From: Actinocorallia herbida
GTDB taxonomy: Bacteria > Actinomycetota > Actinomycetes > Streptosporangiales > Streptosporangiaceae
Assembly: GCF_003751225.1 (NCBI RefSeq)
Contig: NZ_RJKE01000001.1
Location: 6,882,001-6,946,000 of the forward strand
Direction: 5' to 3'
DNA: 64,000 bases
Shown: positions 36,001 to 44,192 of the stretch, one piece after another
Numbering within the stretch: position 1 is the first letter of the stretch
Layout: every line of letters starts with the position of its first letter
Notes under the pieces: model-generated
The model's input: the letters and a program-made list of their open reading frames with translations, nothing else
What the model was told of the DNA's origin: nothing
Databases searched by the model: none
Translations under genes and position numbers: made by a program

Positions 36001-36485
36001 GACCGGCGACCCCTCCGCCGACGAGGAGCGTTCAGACCCGCCGCGATCCGACGAGCCGAGATCCGCTCCCACACCTCCTCACCGATCAGCCGTTCCACGT
36101 CGCCGACGACCCCCCAGCCGCCCCACGACCCGCCCTCATCGAGCGCGCCCCACCGGCGCACCCCGTCCACCATCACCATCACCCACGGGCCCCACGTCTG
36201 CCGAGGCTCCAGGGACGACGCTCCCCGGTCCGGCAGGCCCGACGCCGTCGCCGACGCCCACAGCGCCAACCGCGCGGCATCGCCCACCGAGCACCGGTCC
36301 AGGTGCATCCGACCGTCCGCCGTGATCTGGTACATCAACCGCAACGGACCCGACGCCGACACCGTCACCACCGACCCCGCCACCGCACCCATCACCGGCA
36401 GCGCGATCGACAGAGTGAAGTCCGGCACCCCCAGCAGCCGCAGTTCCGCCCCGCCCGAGACAGGCGGCCCGCTCACCGCCGTCAC
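35997..36485 (-). CDS. AICE protein upstream of traSA, unknown function
   Basis: Protein of 162 aa. Beta-rich start (ELRLLGVPDFTLSIALPVMG), LMYQITADGRMHLDRCSVGD, and a Trp-rich stretch (DEGGSWGGWGVVGDVERL) before an Arg-rich tail. GTG start overlaps the SCO3933-like gene stop; its own stop overlaps traSA (both GTGA). Position next to traSA is usual for small AICE accessory genes. No domain recognised. Confidence 0.65.
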   Translation of the reverse strand: MTAVSGPPVSGGAELRLLGVPDFTLSIALPVMGAVAGSVVTVSASGPLRLMYQITADGRMHLDRCSVGDAARLALWASATASGLPDRGASSLEPRQTWGPWVMVMVDGVRRWGALDEGGSWGGWGVVGDVERLIGEEVWERISARRIAAGLNAPRRRRGRRS

Positions 36486-36835
36486 TGAGCACCACCGGCC
36501 TTACCGCGCGCCGGAGCCGGAGCCGGAGCCGCCGCCGCATCGCCGTCCGCTTCGAACCCGTCGCAGGTCCACCACGTCATGACCTCACCGCGACGGCTCG
36601 TCATGTTGAGCGCCGGGGCCACGGGCTTCACGATCTGCCCCTGCACCACACCCGGATCGCCCGCCACGCTCACACGCACCGGAAGCCACTCCGCGCCGTC
36701 CAACAGCGCCAGCTCCACACTCATGACCTGCACGCCGTCCTTCACGACCGGCATTTTCGTCTCGAAATCGACCCGCTCTCTCGGTGCTCCGAGCACCAAG
36801 AACTTCGCTTCGTTCAGATCCAGAGGGATCTTCAC
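36482..36835 (-). CDS. SCO3933-family regulatory protein
   Basis: Protein of 117 aa matching the family found upstream of traB in AICEs: KIPLDLNEAKFLVLGAPRE, VDFETKMPVVKDGVQVMSVE, LPVRVSVAGDPGVVQGQIV and VAPALNMTSRRGEVMTWWTC, followed by an Ala/Pro tail. GTG 36835 is behind AGGAGGTGG. First gene of the GTGA-linked conjugation operon; the repeat-rich region at 36884-36965 lies just upstream and may be its operator. Confidence 0.8.
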   Translation of the reverse strand: MKIPLDLNEAKFLVLGAPRERVDFETKMPVVKDGVQVMSVELALLDGAEWLPVRVSVAGDPGVVQGQIVKPVAPALNMTSRRGEVMTWWTCDGFEADGDAAAAPAPAPARGKAGGAQ

Positions 36836-37163
36836 GCCACCACCTCCTGATTGCTTGTGACAGCAATGCTCCGCCAAAGGTGGGGGTGCGTAACAAGTGC
36901 GGTAACCACCCACATTTCAGGGGTGGTGAGAGGGGTCATAAGGGGGTGCGTAAGAGGGTGCGTAAGAGGGGGGATTAGCGGTAAACCGCAGCTCAGAGCC
37001 CACGTTCAGCGGGCCGGTGAACCGCCGTGGCCGGATCGTGCCACTACCGGAAATCACACGCCGGACGGTCGAAATACGCGCCGCAACCACGGCATGATCC
37101 CTCCCACGACCACAGAATCGGCGTCGCGATCAGACCGTTAACGCGAACCGCAAGAGGAGTGTC
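36836..37163. promoter_or_regulatory. Divergent control region with direct repeats
   Basis: About 330 bp between the conjugation operon and the kinase module. GGGTGCGTAA occurs three times (36884-36893, 36944-36953, 36956-36965); the last two form a 12 bp tandem GGGTGCGTAAGA. Iteron-like spacing suggests a regulator-binding or transfer (clt-like) site. No gene seen here. Confidence 0.5.
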
Positions 37164-37631
37164 ATGGCCAGACGCAGTCGCATTCTCCGCACCTTCACCC
37201 CGACCCCCGAGCAGCCCACCCGTCTCGACACCACGACGCTTCAAGAAGGGCTTGCCCAGCTCCTCTACTCCGGAGCGCGCATGGGCCACCTGCTCACCCC
37301 GGCGGGTGTGCATCCATGGGTCGATCTCATCGCCCCCCGCGCAGCCGGAGACACCCCCTACGGAGGCAGCCGAGCCATCGCCGCCGAGGAGATCGTCACC
37401 ACCGCCATCGCCGCCGTAGGAGGCACCCACGGCCAGGCCATGGAGATCCTGCTCCAGATCGCCCCCGGCACATCCGGCCTCTCCCTTTCCGAACGCCGCG
37501 AAATGTGCGCAGATATTTTCGGCATATCCGTCGAGACATTCGTCAAAACCGACAAATACGAGAAAGGAATCATGCGGATACTCCTCATGGAGATATACCG
37601 CATCCTCGCGGCCCGAGGGCGCATGGCATGA
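37164..37631 (+). CDS. Unknown protein preceding the membrane kinase
   Basis: Protein of 155 aa; start behind AGAGGAG. Mostly helical and soluble: TLQEGLAQLLYSGARMGHL, RAIAAEEIVTTAIAAVGG, SLSERREMCADIFGISVETF. No family recognised. Its stop overlaps the kinase start (ATGA), so the two are made together and it may be a substrate, adaptor or inhibitor. The 3' part uses many A/T-ending codons unlike its surroundings, a sign of different origin. Confidence 0.65.
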   Translation: MARRSRILRTFTPTPEQPTRLDTTTLQEGLAQLLYSGARMGHLLTPAGVHPWVDLIAPRAAGDTPYGGSRAIAAEEIVTTAIAAVGGTHGQAMEILLQIAPGTSGLSLSERREMCADIFGISVETFVKTDKYEKGIMRILLMEIYRILAARGRMA

Positions 37632-39565
37632 GCTACACCATCACCCGGTGGAGCGTCCCCGGATACACAGAAATCCGAGAACTCGGCAGAGGCGGACAAG
37701 GAATCGTCTTCCTCGCACGGGACGAAGACGACGAACTCGCCGCCATCAAATACATCGAGCCCCGTCTACTCGAAACACAATTCGCCGACCTTTTCCGAGC
37801 CGAAGCCGAAATCCTTTCCCGGCTGGACGATCCGAACATCGCACGCATCAAAGCGTACGTCGAAGACGACCACGGCGCGGCGATCGTCATGGAATATGTA
37901 CAGGGTGCGACTCTCCGGCATATTCTCGACCACGGCCATCCTAAAGGGCTGACCCCACAAGCCGCACTGACGATCCTTAAAGGCTCACTGAAAGGTCTTT
38001 CCGCCGCGCACAAGGCTGGCCTTGTCCACCGCGACTACAAACCGAAGAACATTGTGGTCAAGGACACCGGGGCGTCCAAGCTCATTGACTTCGGAATCGC
38101 CGCACTTTCCGGCGAGGCCGGATATCTGGGCACGCCGGAATACATGGCGCCGGAGCAATGGAAAGGCGGCCCCGCCTCACCTGCTACCGACGTCTACGCC
38201 GCCACCTGTGTTTTCTATGAGTGCGTGACCGGGCACCGCCCCTACGAATCGCGCACCACGCGATCAGGGACCCGCACCCTTGAGGCTCAGCACACGAGGG
38301 CGCGCATTCCCACGCGCAGAATTCCGCGCAAACTACGCTCTCTCGTAATGGCGGGAATGGCGAAATCGCCAGCCAGCCGGCCGACCAATGCCGACGCATT
38401 TATCGACCATTTGGAAATGGTCGCCGTAGCCGCCTACGGGCCTGACTGGGAAAAGGCTGGACGGATCGCTCTGAGGACCGCCGCAACCGTCGCACTCATG
38501 ACGCTGCCCGTCCTAGCACCCCATGTCATCGCCTCCATCACAGCTCAGGGCACGCGCGTCGGGGCGAGAGCGAAGGCGGCCGGGGCATCCGTCGCCGGAA
38601 TCGGCATCGCCGCAGCCGCGATTCTCGTCTTTCGGGACCCCGCTCCCGCGATCACCCACGCCGAGGCTCGGCAAGCCCTAGCCCACTACATCGCCACGGC
38701 CAACGCCGCAGCGAAGAGCCTTGACACCGAAAAACTCAAGTCCGTCCAGTCCGGACCGGAAATGGATATTGCCGCCACGTACTACAAGTACGCGCGAGAA
38801 CACAGGCACCGGCCCGCTGGAACAATCGACATTCGCGAACCCACTTTCTGGATACCCCGAGAATTCACCAACGGCCACAAATGGTTTGTCGTGGAAGCCG
38901 GGGAGGGGTCAGCGATTCCTTGGATGTTCGCCAACGGCACCAGCTTGAGCGACCCGAATTTGTCCGCGATTTTTAGCCACGGCACCATGGTCTTTTCCAT
39001 GGAAGGCGGGTCGTGGAAAGTCGTCATGACCATCAATGGCCCCGTAGACGGGAAATACCCCGCCCCGGTCCTTGATGAAGACGGGTACGCCACCGAGCTA
39101 GCCGACGCCGCAACCGGTTACACCGTTCCGCCTCAGGGCATCCCAGATCTGATCCTGAAATCCGAGGATGATGAGGACACCCTTGGCGAAACCCGCTGCA
39201 CGATCCGCACCCAAACCCCGAAGGATGCGACAGCAGGCGCGTCCCTATCGGTCACAGGATGGAAATTCGACTCCAAAGCACGGCCAACCGGAGAGCCGGT
39301 ATACGCGCTGAAAACACGAGACTCGGCACTCGTATGGGCCAGTACCTCCCTGCTCCAGACCGGCAGGAAGATCCGAAAGACTGGGTGGACGTACGGCCCC
39401 CCATTTACCGCCAACAAACACAAGCATTTCATCTTCTACCCCAACACCCTGACGACCGATCGCATGAAAACATGGGCAGTGGTCTCCCCCGCATCCAGCC
39501 CAGCCAAAGCACGGCCGTACACCATCGGATGCCGAGTCGGCCTCACCTCATACTCCGGAACCTGA
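37628..39565 (+). CDS. Membrane-anchored Ser/Thr protein kinase (AICE cargo)
   Basis: Hanks-type kinase of 645 aa. The kinase domain spans ~11-265 with all key residues: glycine loop GRGGQGIVF, Lys41 (AAIKYIE), Glu60, His134-Arg135-Asp136 (HRDYKPKN), Asp154-Phe-Gly and APE at 174-176. Two hydrophobic segments follow (~281-303 and ~318-335). The C-terminal ~300 residues are a beta-rich unknown domain in two parts (HAEARQALAHYIATANAAAK; GWKFDSKARPTGEPVY). If both helices cross the membrane the C-terminus is cytoplasmic; if only one does, it is an outside sensor. GC is below that of the host genes. Possible roles are defence, entry exclusion or element control; undetermined. Confidence 0.9.
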   Translation: MSYTITRWSVPGYTEIRELGRGGQGIVFLARDEDDELAAIKYIEPRLLETQFADLFRAEAEILSRLDDPNIARIKAYVEDDHGAAIVMEYVQGATLRHILDHGHPKGLTPQAALTILKGSLKGLSAAHKAGLVHRDYKPKNIVVKDTGASKLIDFGIAALSGEAGYLGTPEYMAPEQWKGGPASPATDVYAATCVFYECVTGHRPYESRTTRSGTRTLEAQHTRARIPTRRIPRKLRSLVMAGMAKSPASRPTNADAFIDHLEMVAVAAYGPDWEKAGRIALRTAATVALMTLPVLAPHVIASITAQGTRVGARAKAAGASVAGIGIAAAAILVFRDPAPAITHAEARQALAHYIATANAAAKSLDTEKLKSVQSGPEMDIAATYYKYAREHRHRPAGTIDIREPTFWIPREFTNGHKWFVVEAGEGSAIPWMFANGTSLSDPNLSAIFSHGTMVFSMEGGSWKVVMTINGPVDGKYPAPVLDEDGYATELADAATGYTVPPQGIPDLILKSEDDEDTLGETRCTIRTQTPKDATAGASLSVTGWKFDSKARPTGEPVYALKTRDSALVWASTSLLQTGRKIRKTGWTYGPPFTANKHKHFIFYPNTLTTDRMKTWAVVSPASSPAKARPYTIGCRVGLTSYSGT

Positions 39566-39671
39566 CCGCCGCCCCTCGTTCAGGCAGCGGCTTACCCGGC
39601 ACAGTCGTGCCCTCCCTGACAGCCGCGGCCCTTCCCATCCCGGAGGGGCACACCCGCCCCGCTCCGCTGGA

Positions 39672-39723
39672 CCGGCCACCTCAGCCAGCACCAAATGATC
39701 TTGGTGCGGGGCGAGGTGGCCGG
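39672..39723. terminator. Nested hairpin between convergent genes
   Basis: An outer 11 bp stem (CCGGCCACCTC, GAGGTGGCCGG) encloses an inner 7 bp stem (GCACCAA, TTGGTGC). Located between the kinase gene and the converging small gene; probably a bidirectional terminator. Confidence 0.65.
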
Positions 39724-39744
39724 CGCGCTCCCCAGGCGCGGACC

Positions 39745-40182
39745 TCACCCCATCGCGACATCGCCGAACCACGGCTCTCTGCCTCTCTGGCACCACGCCG
39801 CCCGCCATGTCCGCAGCGAGGGCCGCCCCAGCCAGGACACAGGCCGCACTACAGATGCTCCGTAGCTCTCGCAGTCGATCCAGACCTCAACGGGAGGCGC
39901 ACCCGTCCGCCCCGCCTCAACCCCCCGGACGTAGCGGAGCAGCGCCCGCACCCCGTCCACCGTGCACAGGGCCATCACCGACGCCGCGACCGCATCCGGG
40001 TCGCCGCCCAGGCCGATATCCGCCTCCCCAGGACCCGCGACCCAGAACCCACCGTCCCTACGGCGGACGCTCACCCCGAAGGCCGACCCGGAACGCCGGA
40101 CGTTCAGATAGACCCCGCGTGCACCCTCCCGCACCCGCACATCAGCACCCAGAGCCCGCAGCCGCACCGCCAACTCATCCAC
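39745..40182 (-). CDS. AICE small protein, unknown
   Basis: Predicted 145 aa from GTG 40182, 6 nt behind GAGAGG. Seen: VDELAVRLRALGADVRVREG, a beta-rich middle (VYLNVRRSGSAFGVSVRR, GGFWVAGPG) and PVEVWIDCESYGASVVRPVSWLG. Not recognised. Codon pattern is host-like. Its ribosome binding site lies just after the terminator hairpin of the upstream gene. Confidence 0.6.
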   Translation of the reverse strand: MDELAVRLRALGADVRVREGARGVYLNVRRSGSAFGVSVRRRDGGFWVAGPGEADIGLGGDPDAVAASVMALCTVDGVRALLRYVRGVEAGRTGAPPVEVWIDCESYGASVVRPVSWLGRPSLRTWRAAWCQRGREPWFGDVAMG

Positions 40183-40201
40183 TTCGGCCCTCTCGTTAAA
40201 A

Positions 40202-40244
40202 GGGGTGCGGCTGGCCCGAGGGGGAAGTAGACCAGCCGCACCCC
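40202..40244 (-). terminator. Terminator/attenuator hairpin between AICE small genes
   Basis: GGGGTGCGGCTGG and CCAGCCGCACCCC form a perfect 13 bp stem. On the minus strand it is followed at once by TTTT. A similar hairpin is at 40774. Confidence 0.75.
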
Positions 40245-40312
40245 CTGTCAGGGATGGCACGAGTTGGAAACCCGCACCAGGCACGCCCATGCAGGAGAGC
40301 GCCACTGACAGG

Positions 40313-40741
40313 TCATTCAGGGTTCGCGGGCTTGGGGGCTTGGGCCGATTCGAAGCGCCGCAGCCTCTCACGCAAGGTGGACAACTCGCGCTTCAGCTCC
40401 TCCCTCTCCGCATACAACGCCCGGATCTGCCGGGCCGCGAGCGCCGACTCCCGCGCCATGGCCGCAGGTCCGTCGCACATCTCCTGCTGGGACGACGGCA
40501 ACCCATGAGCCTGCAACCGCTCGCTGATGAGTCGGGCCGCAGCCGTGCCGATGTCGCGGAGGCGCTCCAGGTCACCCATGTAAATCGTGGCCAACAGCAT
40601 CTGGACGGACAGGACTTTCTCCCATTTCAGGGCGCTGACGACCCGGAGCGGCAGACCCAGGCAGACCACCTCACAGTCCACCGTCACCCGGTGGCCGTCC
40701 ACGGCAGACACCCCCGAACCGGCGTCGTTGATCAGTTCCAT
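40313..40741 (-). CDS. AICE protein with C-terminal coiled coil
   Basis: Protein of 142 aa; ATG behind AAAGGGAG. The N-terminal half is mixed (VSAVDGHRVTVDCEVVCLGL, VSALKWEKVLSVQMLLAT). The last ~60 residues are a heptad-rich coiled coil (RQIRALYAEREELKRELST, LRERLRRFES). Not recognised. Confidence 0.65.
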   Translation of the reverse strand: MELINDAGSGVSAVDGHRVTVDCEVVCLGLPLRVVSALKWEKVLSVQMLLATIYMGDLERLRDIGTAAARLISERLQAHGLPSSQQEMCDGPAAMARESALAARQIRALYAEREELKRELSTLRERLRRFESAQAPKPANPE

Positions 40742-40773
40742 GTCACTCCCTTTCGCATCGGACCGGTGAAGGG

Positions 40774-40814
40774 GGTGCGGCCGGTCTGGGGAAGGTGACC
40801 GACCGACCGCACCC
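40774..40814 (-). terminator. Second GGGTGCGG-type hairpin
   Basis: GGGTGCGGCCGGTC pairs with GACCGACCGCACCC with one mismatch. It sits between two minus-strand genes and mirrors the hairpin at 40202, but has no T-tract and may act as an attenuator or processing site. Confidence 0.5.
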
Positions 40815-40878
40815 GATGGCCTGTGGAACCGTCACTCCCGCGCGCAGGAGCGCAGCCGACAGGCCCTCAGATAAGCCA

Positions 40879-41121
40879 TCACGCCGCTCGGCTCCCCGCA
40901 GCGGCCGGAGCAGCGTGGGACCGCAACGCGCGTGCCATGCCGCCCGGCGATTGCGCCTCCAAGAGGAAGCCGATCCCGCCGTCCGGGATGTAGGCCCACC
41001 ATGCCTTGGTGGCCTCGCCCCACCAGACCATCGAGCCCGGCAGCAGCGCAGCCAGATAGGCCGCAGTCGTCGTCACGTCCCGCTCGCGTCGAGCGTTCGC
41101 GTCCCTGCTGAGCAGCAGCAT
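40879..41121 (-). CDS. AICE small protein, unknown
   Basis: Predicted 80 aa. ATG 41121 overlaps the preceding stop as TGATG. Contains SMVWWGEATKAWWAYIPDGG and IGFLLEAQSPGGMARALRSH. The Trp-rich segment recalls small proteins that accompany XRE-DUF5753 regulators in actinomycetes; no function is known. Confidence 0.6.
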   Translation of the reverse strand: MLLLSRDANARRERDVTTTAAYLAALLPGSMVWWGEATKAWWAYIPDGGIGFLLEAQSPGGMARALRSHAAPAAAGSRAA

Positions 41122-41429
41122 CACGAACCCCCCTCCCGCCGGACGTAGGCGTTCGCCGCCGCAGCAGCCGACGTCTCCCAGACCAGCAGACCGAGCAGGG
41201 CCCGCAGGTCCTCGCACGGACACACCGCGTCCCGGACCAGGAACACGAAGCCGTCCGGCCCCGACTCCACCCGCACCAGCACCCGGACCGCCGATGACGG
41301 ACGGCCCGCGCTCAGGAACGGATCGGCATCGGTGCTCAGGTCGAGATGCGACTCAACCCCCACCACCTCCAGCATCCGCATCAGCGGCAAGAGCAGGTTG
41401 ACCCGCACCGTGTCCCGCTCCGCGCTCAT
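41121..41429 (-). CDS. AICE small protein, unknown
   Basis: Protein of 102 aa. Overlaps the upstream gene (ATGA) and the downstream one (TGATG). Segments: VRVNLLLPLMRMLEVVGVES, VRVLVRVESGPDGFVFLVRD, CEDLRALLGLLVWETSAA. Soluble; no domain recognised. Confidence 0.6.
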   Translation of the reverse strand: MSAERDTVRVNLLLPLMRMLEVVGVESHLDLSTDADPFLSAGRPSSAVRVLVRVESGPDGFVFLVRDAVCPCEDLRALLGLLVWETSAAAAANAYVRREGGS

Positions 41430-41833
41430 GACGCCGACTCAGGAAAGAAGAGCGGCACCAGGCGCGAGCCCCCGTGAAACTCCGTCAGCTCCGCCGACAC
41501 GGCCCTGACCATGCCCGCCTCGGACGTCTCTTCCCGCACCAGGTCCACCACGCCCAGCACGTCACGACAACGCGCCCACGCCCGACCGCCCACGCGCAGG
41601 GACGTCCCGACATAGAACACGCGCTGCCCATGCCGAGCCCGCGCGACCACCTCCGTACCCACCGAGCCGCCACGCCGGACAGCCACCAGATACGGCATCG
41701 GCCCATCCCACCGCAGACGCGTCACCACCCCCACCAGGGCCAGCGGCACCCGCAGCACCATCAACGCCCAGTACGGGCTGAACACCAGGGAGACGGCGAT
41801 GAGCCGCACCCTCCTGCCACTACCCTTGCCCAC
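41426..41833 (-). CDS. AICE small membrane-associated protein, unknown
   Basis: Protein of 135 aa from GTG 41833. Residues ~10-35 form one hydrophobic helix (LIAVSLVFSPYWALMVLRV); the rest is soluble (RHGQRVFYVGTSLRVGGRAW, DLVREETSEAGMVRAVSAE). First gene of a three-gene overlapping set, divergent from the XRE regulator. Confidence 0.6.
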   Translation of the reverse strand: MGKGSGRRVRLIAVSLVFSPYWALMVLRVPLALVGVVTRLRWDGPMPYLVAVRRGGSVGTEVVARARHGQRVFYVGTSLRVGGRAWARCRDVLGVVDLVREETSEAGMVRAVSAELTEFHGGSRLVPLFFPESAS

Positions 41834-41926
41834 AGTCGGAACCTCGATTTCCGATCAGGCCCCGCGCCCGGTGCTCTGCCAAGTACACCGGCCGGGGCTG
41901 CTTTCGCTCTGGCGTTTCGCCATCGG

Positions 41927-42040
41927 GAAACTAGGCAGTTTCTCGCGTTCCTGCCGCGCACCTGCTACCCAACGTGCCAATCTGATCCCAGAATGAAGCA
42001 CCACCGCCTTCTTGGCAACACCCCATTGGCAATTCGCCAA
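41927..42040. promoter_or_regulatory. Operator-like repeats between divergent AICE operons
   Basis: GAAACT-AGGC-AGTTTC is an inverted repeat (41927-41942). Nearer the regulator start lie two TTGGCAA (42012, 42026) and an inverted TTCGCCAA (42033-42040). They sit between the small-gene operon and the XRE regulator and could be its operators. Confidence 0.4.
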
Positions 42041-42063
42041 AACATCTGAGGGGATGATCATCG

Positions 42064-42933
42064 ATGTCTGTGAGGCCGAGTCCTACCGTCCGAAGTAAGC
42101 GGTTGGCCCGAGAGCTACGACGGCTCAGGGAAGAAGCAGGTCAGACGATTGAGCAGGTTTGTTCCCGGGCGGGGAACGGCTGGAGCCCCAGCACCCTGGC
42201 CCGCTGGGAGGTGGGCGACCGGCGAATCCAACCGGCTGACCTCAAGAGCCTGCTTGGTGTGTACCAAGTAGATGATGAGACGGCGGAGGTCCTACTGAAC
42301 CTCTCCCGCGAGGCTCGGCAGCGTGGATGGTGGCAGGCGTACGGGGATGTTCTCCCGTCGGAGTACAGCACCTACATCGGGCTGGAGACCGAGGCCAACG
42401 TCCTGTTGAGCTATCAACAGCAGCTTGTTGCCGGGATCGTTCAAACCGAGAGGTATGCCCGAGCCGTTATCAGGGCGGCTCGACCAGATGATGATGCAGC
42501 CTCCATCGAGCGACGCGTCGAGCTGAGGATGGATCGCCAACGAGTCCTTGCCGGTGACGATCCCTTGCGTCCGTGGATCATCTTGGACGAGGGCGCAGTG
42601 CGGCGGATGGTCGGTGGCCCGGATGTGATGGCCGAACAGCTCGATTGGCTCGCCGAAGTTGCCGATCGACCGGGTATTCACGTTCAAGTGATGCCCTACA
42701 GCGCTGGAGAGCACGCCGCGATGGCCTCATCGTTCGTGGTCTTGGCCTTCAACGACCCAGATCCCGACGTTGTTTACATCGATGCGGGGACCAGTGCCCT
42801 GTTCGTGGAGGAACCAGCCGAGGTCGGGACCTATAGACTGACATTCGACCACTTGAGAGCGTCCGCGCTGTCTCCTATCGAGTCAACGAGGCTCCTTCGT
42901 GCGCTCGCTAAGGAGATGCGCAAGGCCGTGTGA
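42064..42933 (+). CDS. XRE-family regulator with DUF5753 domain
   Basis: Protein of 289 aa. N-terminal HTH (LARELRRLREEAGQTIEQVC, WSPSTLARWEVGDRRIQPAD), then the DUF5753 ligand-like domain (YQQQLVAGIVQTERYARAVI, VELRMDRQRVL, PGIHVQVMPYSAGEHAAM). Such regulators are abundant in Streptomyces and relatives and pair with DUF397 proteins in morphology or antibiotic control (WhiJ-like systems). The DUF397 gene follows 14 bp downstream. Confidence 0.92.
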   Translation: MSVRPSPTVRSKRLARELRRLREEAGQTIEQVCSRAGNGWSPSTLARWEVGDRRIQPADLKSLLGVYQVDDETAEVLLNLSREARQRGWWQAYGDVLPSEYSTYIGLETEANVLLSYQQQLVAGIVQTERYARAVIRAARPDDDAASIERRVELRMDRQRVLAGDDPLRPWIILDEGAVRRMVGGPDVMAEQLDWLAEVADRPGIHVQVMPYSAGEHAAMASSFVVLAFNDPDPDVVYIDAGTSALFVEEPAEVGTYRLTFDHLRASALSPIESTRLLRALAKEMRKAV

Positions 42934-42947
42934 ACGAAGGAGATCCG

Positions 42948-43148
42948 ATGACAGCGGACATCTCCCCTGGATGGCGCGCGAGCAGCCGGAGCAGTGGCAA
43001 CGGCGAGTGCGTCGAGGTCGCCGAGATCCCATCGGCAATCGGGGTTCGGGACAGCAAGAACCCCCGCCTTCCCTACCTCAGGGTCGCTGCCCCTGCGTTC
43101 CGCCGTCTCATCAGCCAGGTGAAAGCCGGGCGGCATGATCTAGCGTGA
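42948..43148 (+). CDS. DUF397-domain protein
   Basis: Protein of 66 aa with the DUF397 pattern: WRASSRSSGNGECVEVAEIP, GVRDSKNPRLPYLRVAAPAF, FRRLISQVKAG. ATG 42948 lies 5 nt behind GAAGGAG. In WhiJ-type loci the DUF397 protein counteracts the adjacent XRE-DUF5753 regulator. Confidence 0.92.
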   Translation: MTADISPGWRASSRSSGNGECVEVAEIPSAIGVRDSKNPRLPYLRVAAPAFRRLISQVKAGRHDLA

Positions 43149-43170
43149 TGACTTTCCCTTAGAGATCGAG

Positions 43171-43195
43171 GGGACCGCCGCTACGCGGCGGTCCC
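43171..43195 (+). terminator. Terminator hairpin after the DUF397 gene
   Basis: GGGACCGCCG and CGGCGGTCCC enclose a 5 nt loop, 23 bp past the stop. Confidence 0.65.
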
Positions 43196-43210
43196 GAACA
43201 ACGCCCAATC

Positions 43211-43238
43211 GGGCGTCCGGCGCAAGCGCCGGACGCCC
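43211..43238 (+). terminator. Second hairpin in tandem
   Basis: GGGCGTCCGGCGC and GCGCCGGACGCCC form a 12-13 bp stem. With the preceding hairpin it makes a double terminator. Confidence 0.65.
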
Positions 43239-43625
43239 GTTGTGCTGTTCGGGCCACCGCTCACGGCGGTCGATCCTCAGCAGCGCTTCATCACCCCCTC
43301 ACCGGCCGGAGGACCACCAGGGCCACGGCGCGCCCTGTCGCAGGAGAACGGCGGTCATCTCCCAGCCGTGGCCAGGCGGCCCACCGCTCCGGCTCACCAT
43401 CGCGGGTTGATCGACTCACGCAAGGTGGGACGACCGCATTGCACACGGCCCTGACTCGGCGGGGATCATGGTGCCCTCCCGGCTACGTGGATCGCCGAGG
43501 CGAGCCCAACTCACTCCCTGCGTCAAGGACACATTCTGTGCCGCTTCGCGGTGAGCTTCGCTCATCCTGGACTCCGGTCCCTCCTTGGGCTGAGCGGAGC
43601 TCATCCACTACACCAGGAGGGCACC

Positions 43626-43835
43626 ATGAGTCTCCCCACCAACGTCAGGTCCGCGTGCAACGCGGCCGTCCTGCGTGAGCCGACCAACCCGCAGTGGTTC
43701 GCCTACGCGGTGGGCCGCCTGACCACTCCCGAGGACTGGGAGATGACCGCCGTCCTCCTGCTTGAAACCGGGCACGCCGAGTCCCTGGTGGTCCTCCTTC
43801 AAGCATCCGGCGAGCGTGTGACGAATCCCTTCTAA
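43626..43835 (+). CDS. AICE small protein, unknown
   Basis: Protein of 69 aa with a very good ribosome site (CAGGAGG, 5 nt). PTNPQWFAYAVGRLTTPEDW and MTAVLLLETGHAESLVVLLQ. No family recognised. Convergent with the Myb-like gene (3 bp apart). Confidence 0.6.
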   Translation: MSLPTNVRSACNAAVLREPTNPQWFAYAVGRLTTPEDWEMTAVLLLETGHAESLVVLLQASGERVTNPF

Positions 43836-43838
43836 GAA

Positions 43839-44192
43839 TCAAGGAGTCCCCGAACCGGCCCTAGGCGGCAGACCGAGCTTCTTAGCCCGCGCCTTGATCC
43901 CCGACCACCGCCGCCCCAGCGCCGACACCATCGCCGGGATCTCCGCACCCCGCTCCCACATCTCCCGCAACGCCGCCTCCTCATCGGCCGTCCACGCCGA
44001 ATAGGCCCGAGGCTGCACCGTCCGGATAGCCGCCACGAGGTTCGCCGGAAGGTCCCCGCTCGTCAGGATCGACAGATCCGACGCCGCGACGTTCAAGACC
44101 CGCTCACCGCCCCTCAACCCGATCACGTGATCCAGCCGCACCGCCCCATGCACCAGTTGCTCACCCCCCACCCACTGAGGGCCCTTGAACAT
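43839..44192 (-). CDS. Myb/SANT-like DNA-binding protein
   Basis: Predicted 117 aa; start uncertain (ATG 44192 or GTG 44195 behind CAGGAG). C-terminal half: RAYSAWTADEEAALREMWER, GAEIPAMVSALGRRWSGIKA, RAKKLGL, a Myb-like tri-helical pattern. The N-terminal half (EQLVHGAVRLDHVIGLRGGE) is unknown. It could bind element DNA. Confidence 0.6.
   Translation of the reverse strand: MFKGPQWVGGEQLVHGAVRLDHVIGLRGGERVLNVAASDLSILTSGDLPANLVAAIRTVQPRAYSAWTADEEAALREMWERGAEIPAMVSALGRRWSGIKARAKKLGLPPRAGSGTP

Larger units (their letters stand above)
43149..43625. other. Gene-free stretch with two strong hairpins
   Basis: The first 90 bp hold the two hairpins listed separately. The remaining ~385 bp contain no convincing gene; the last ~80 bp probably carry the promoter of the next small gene. 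Confidence 0.6.
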
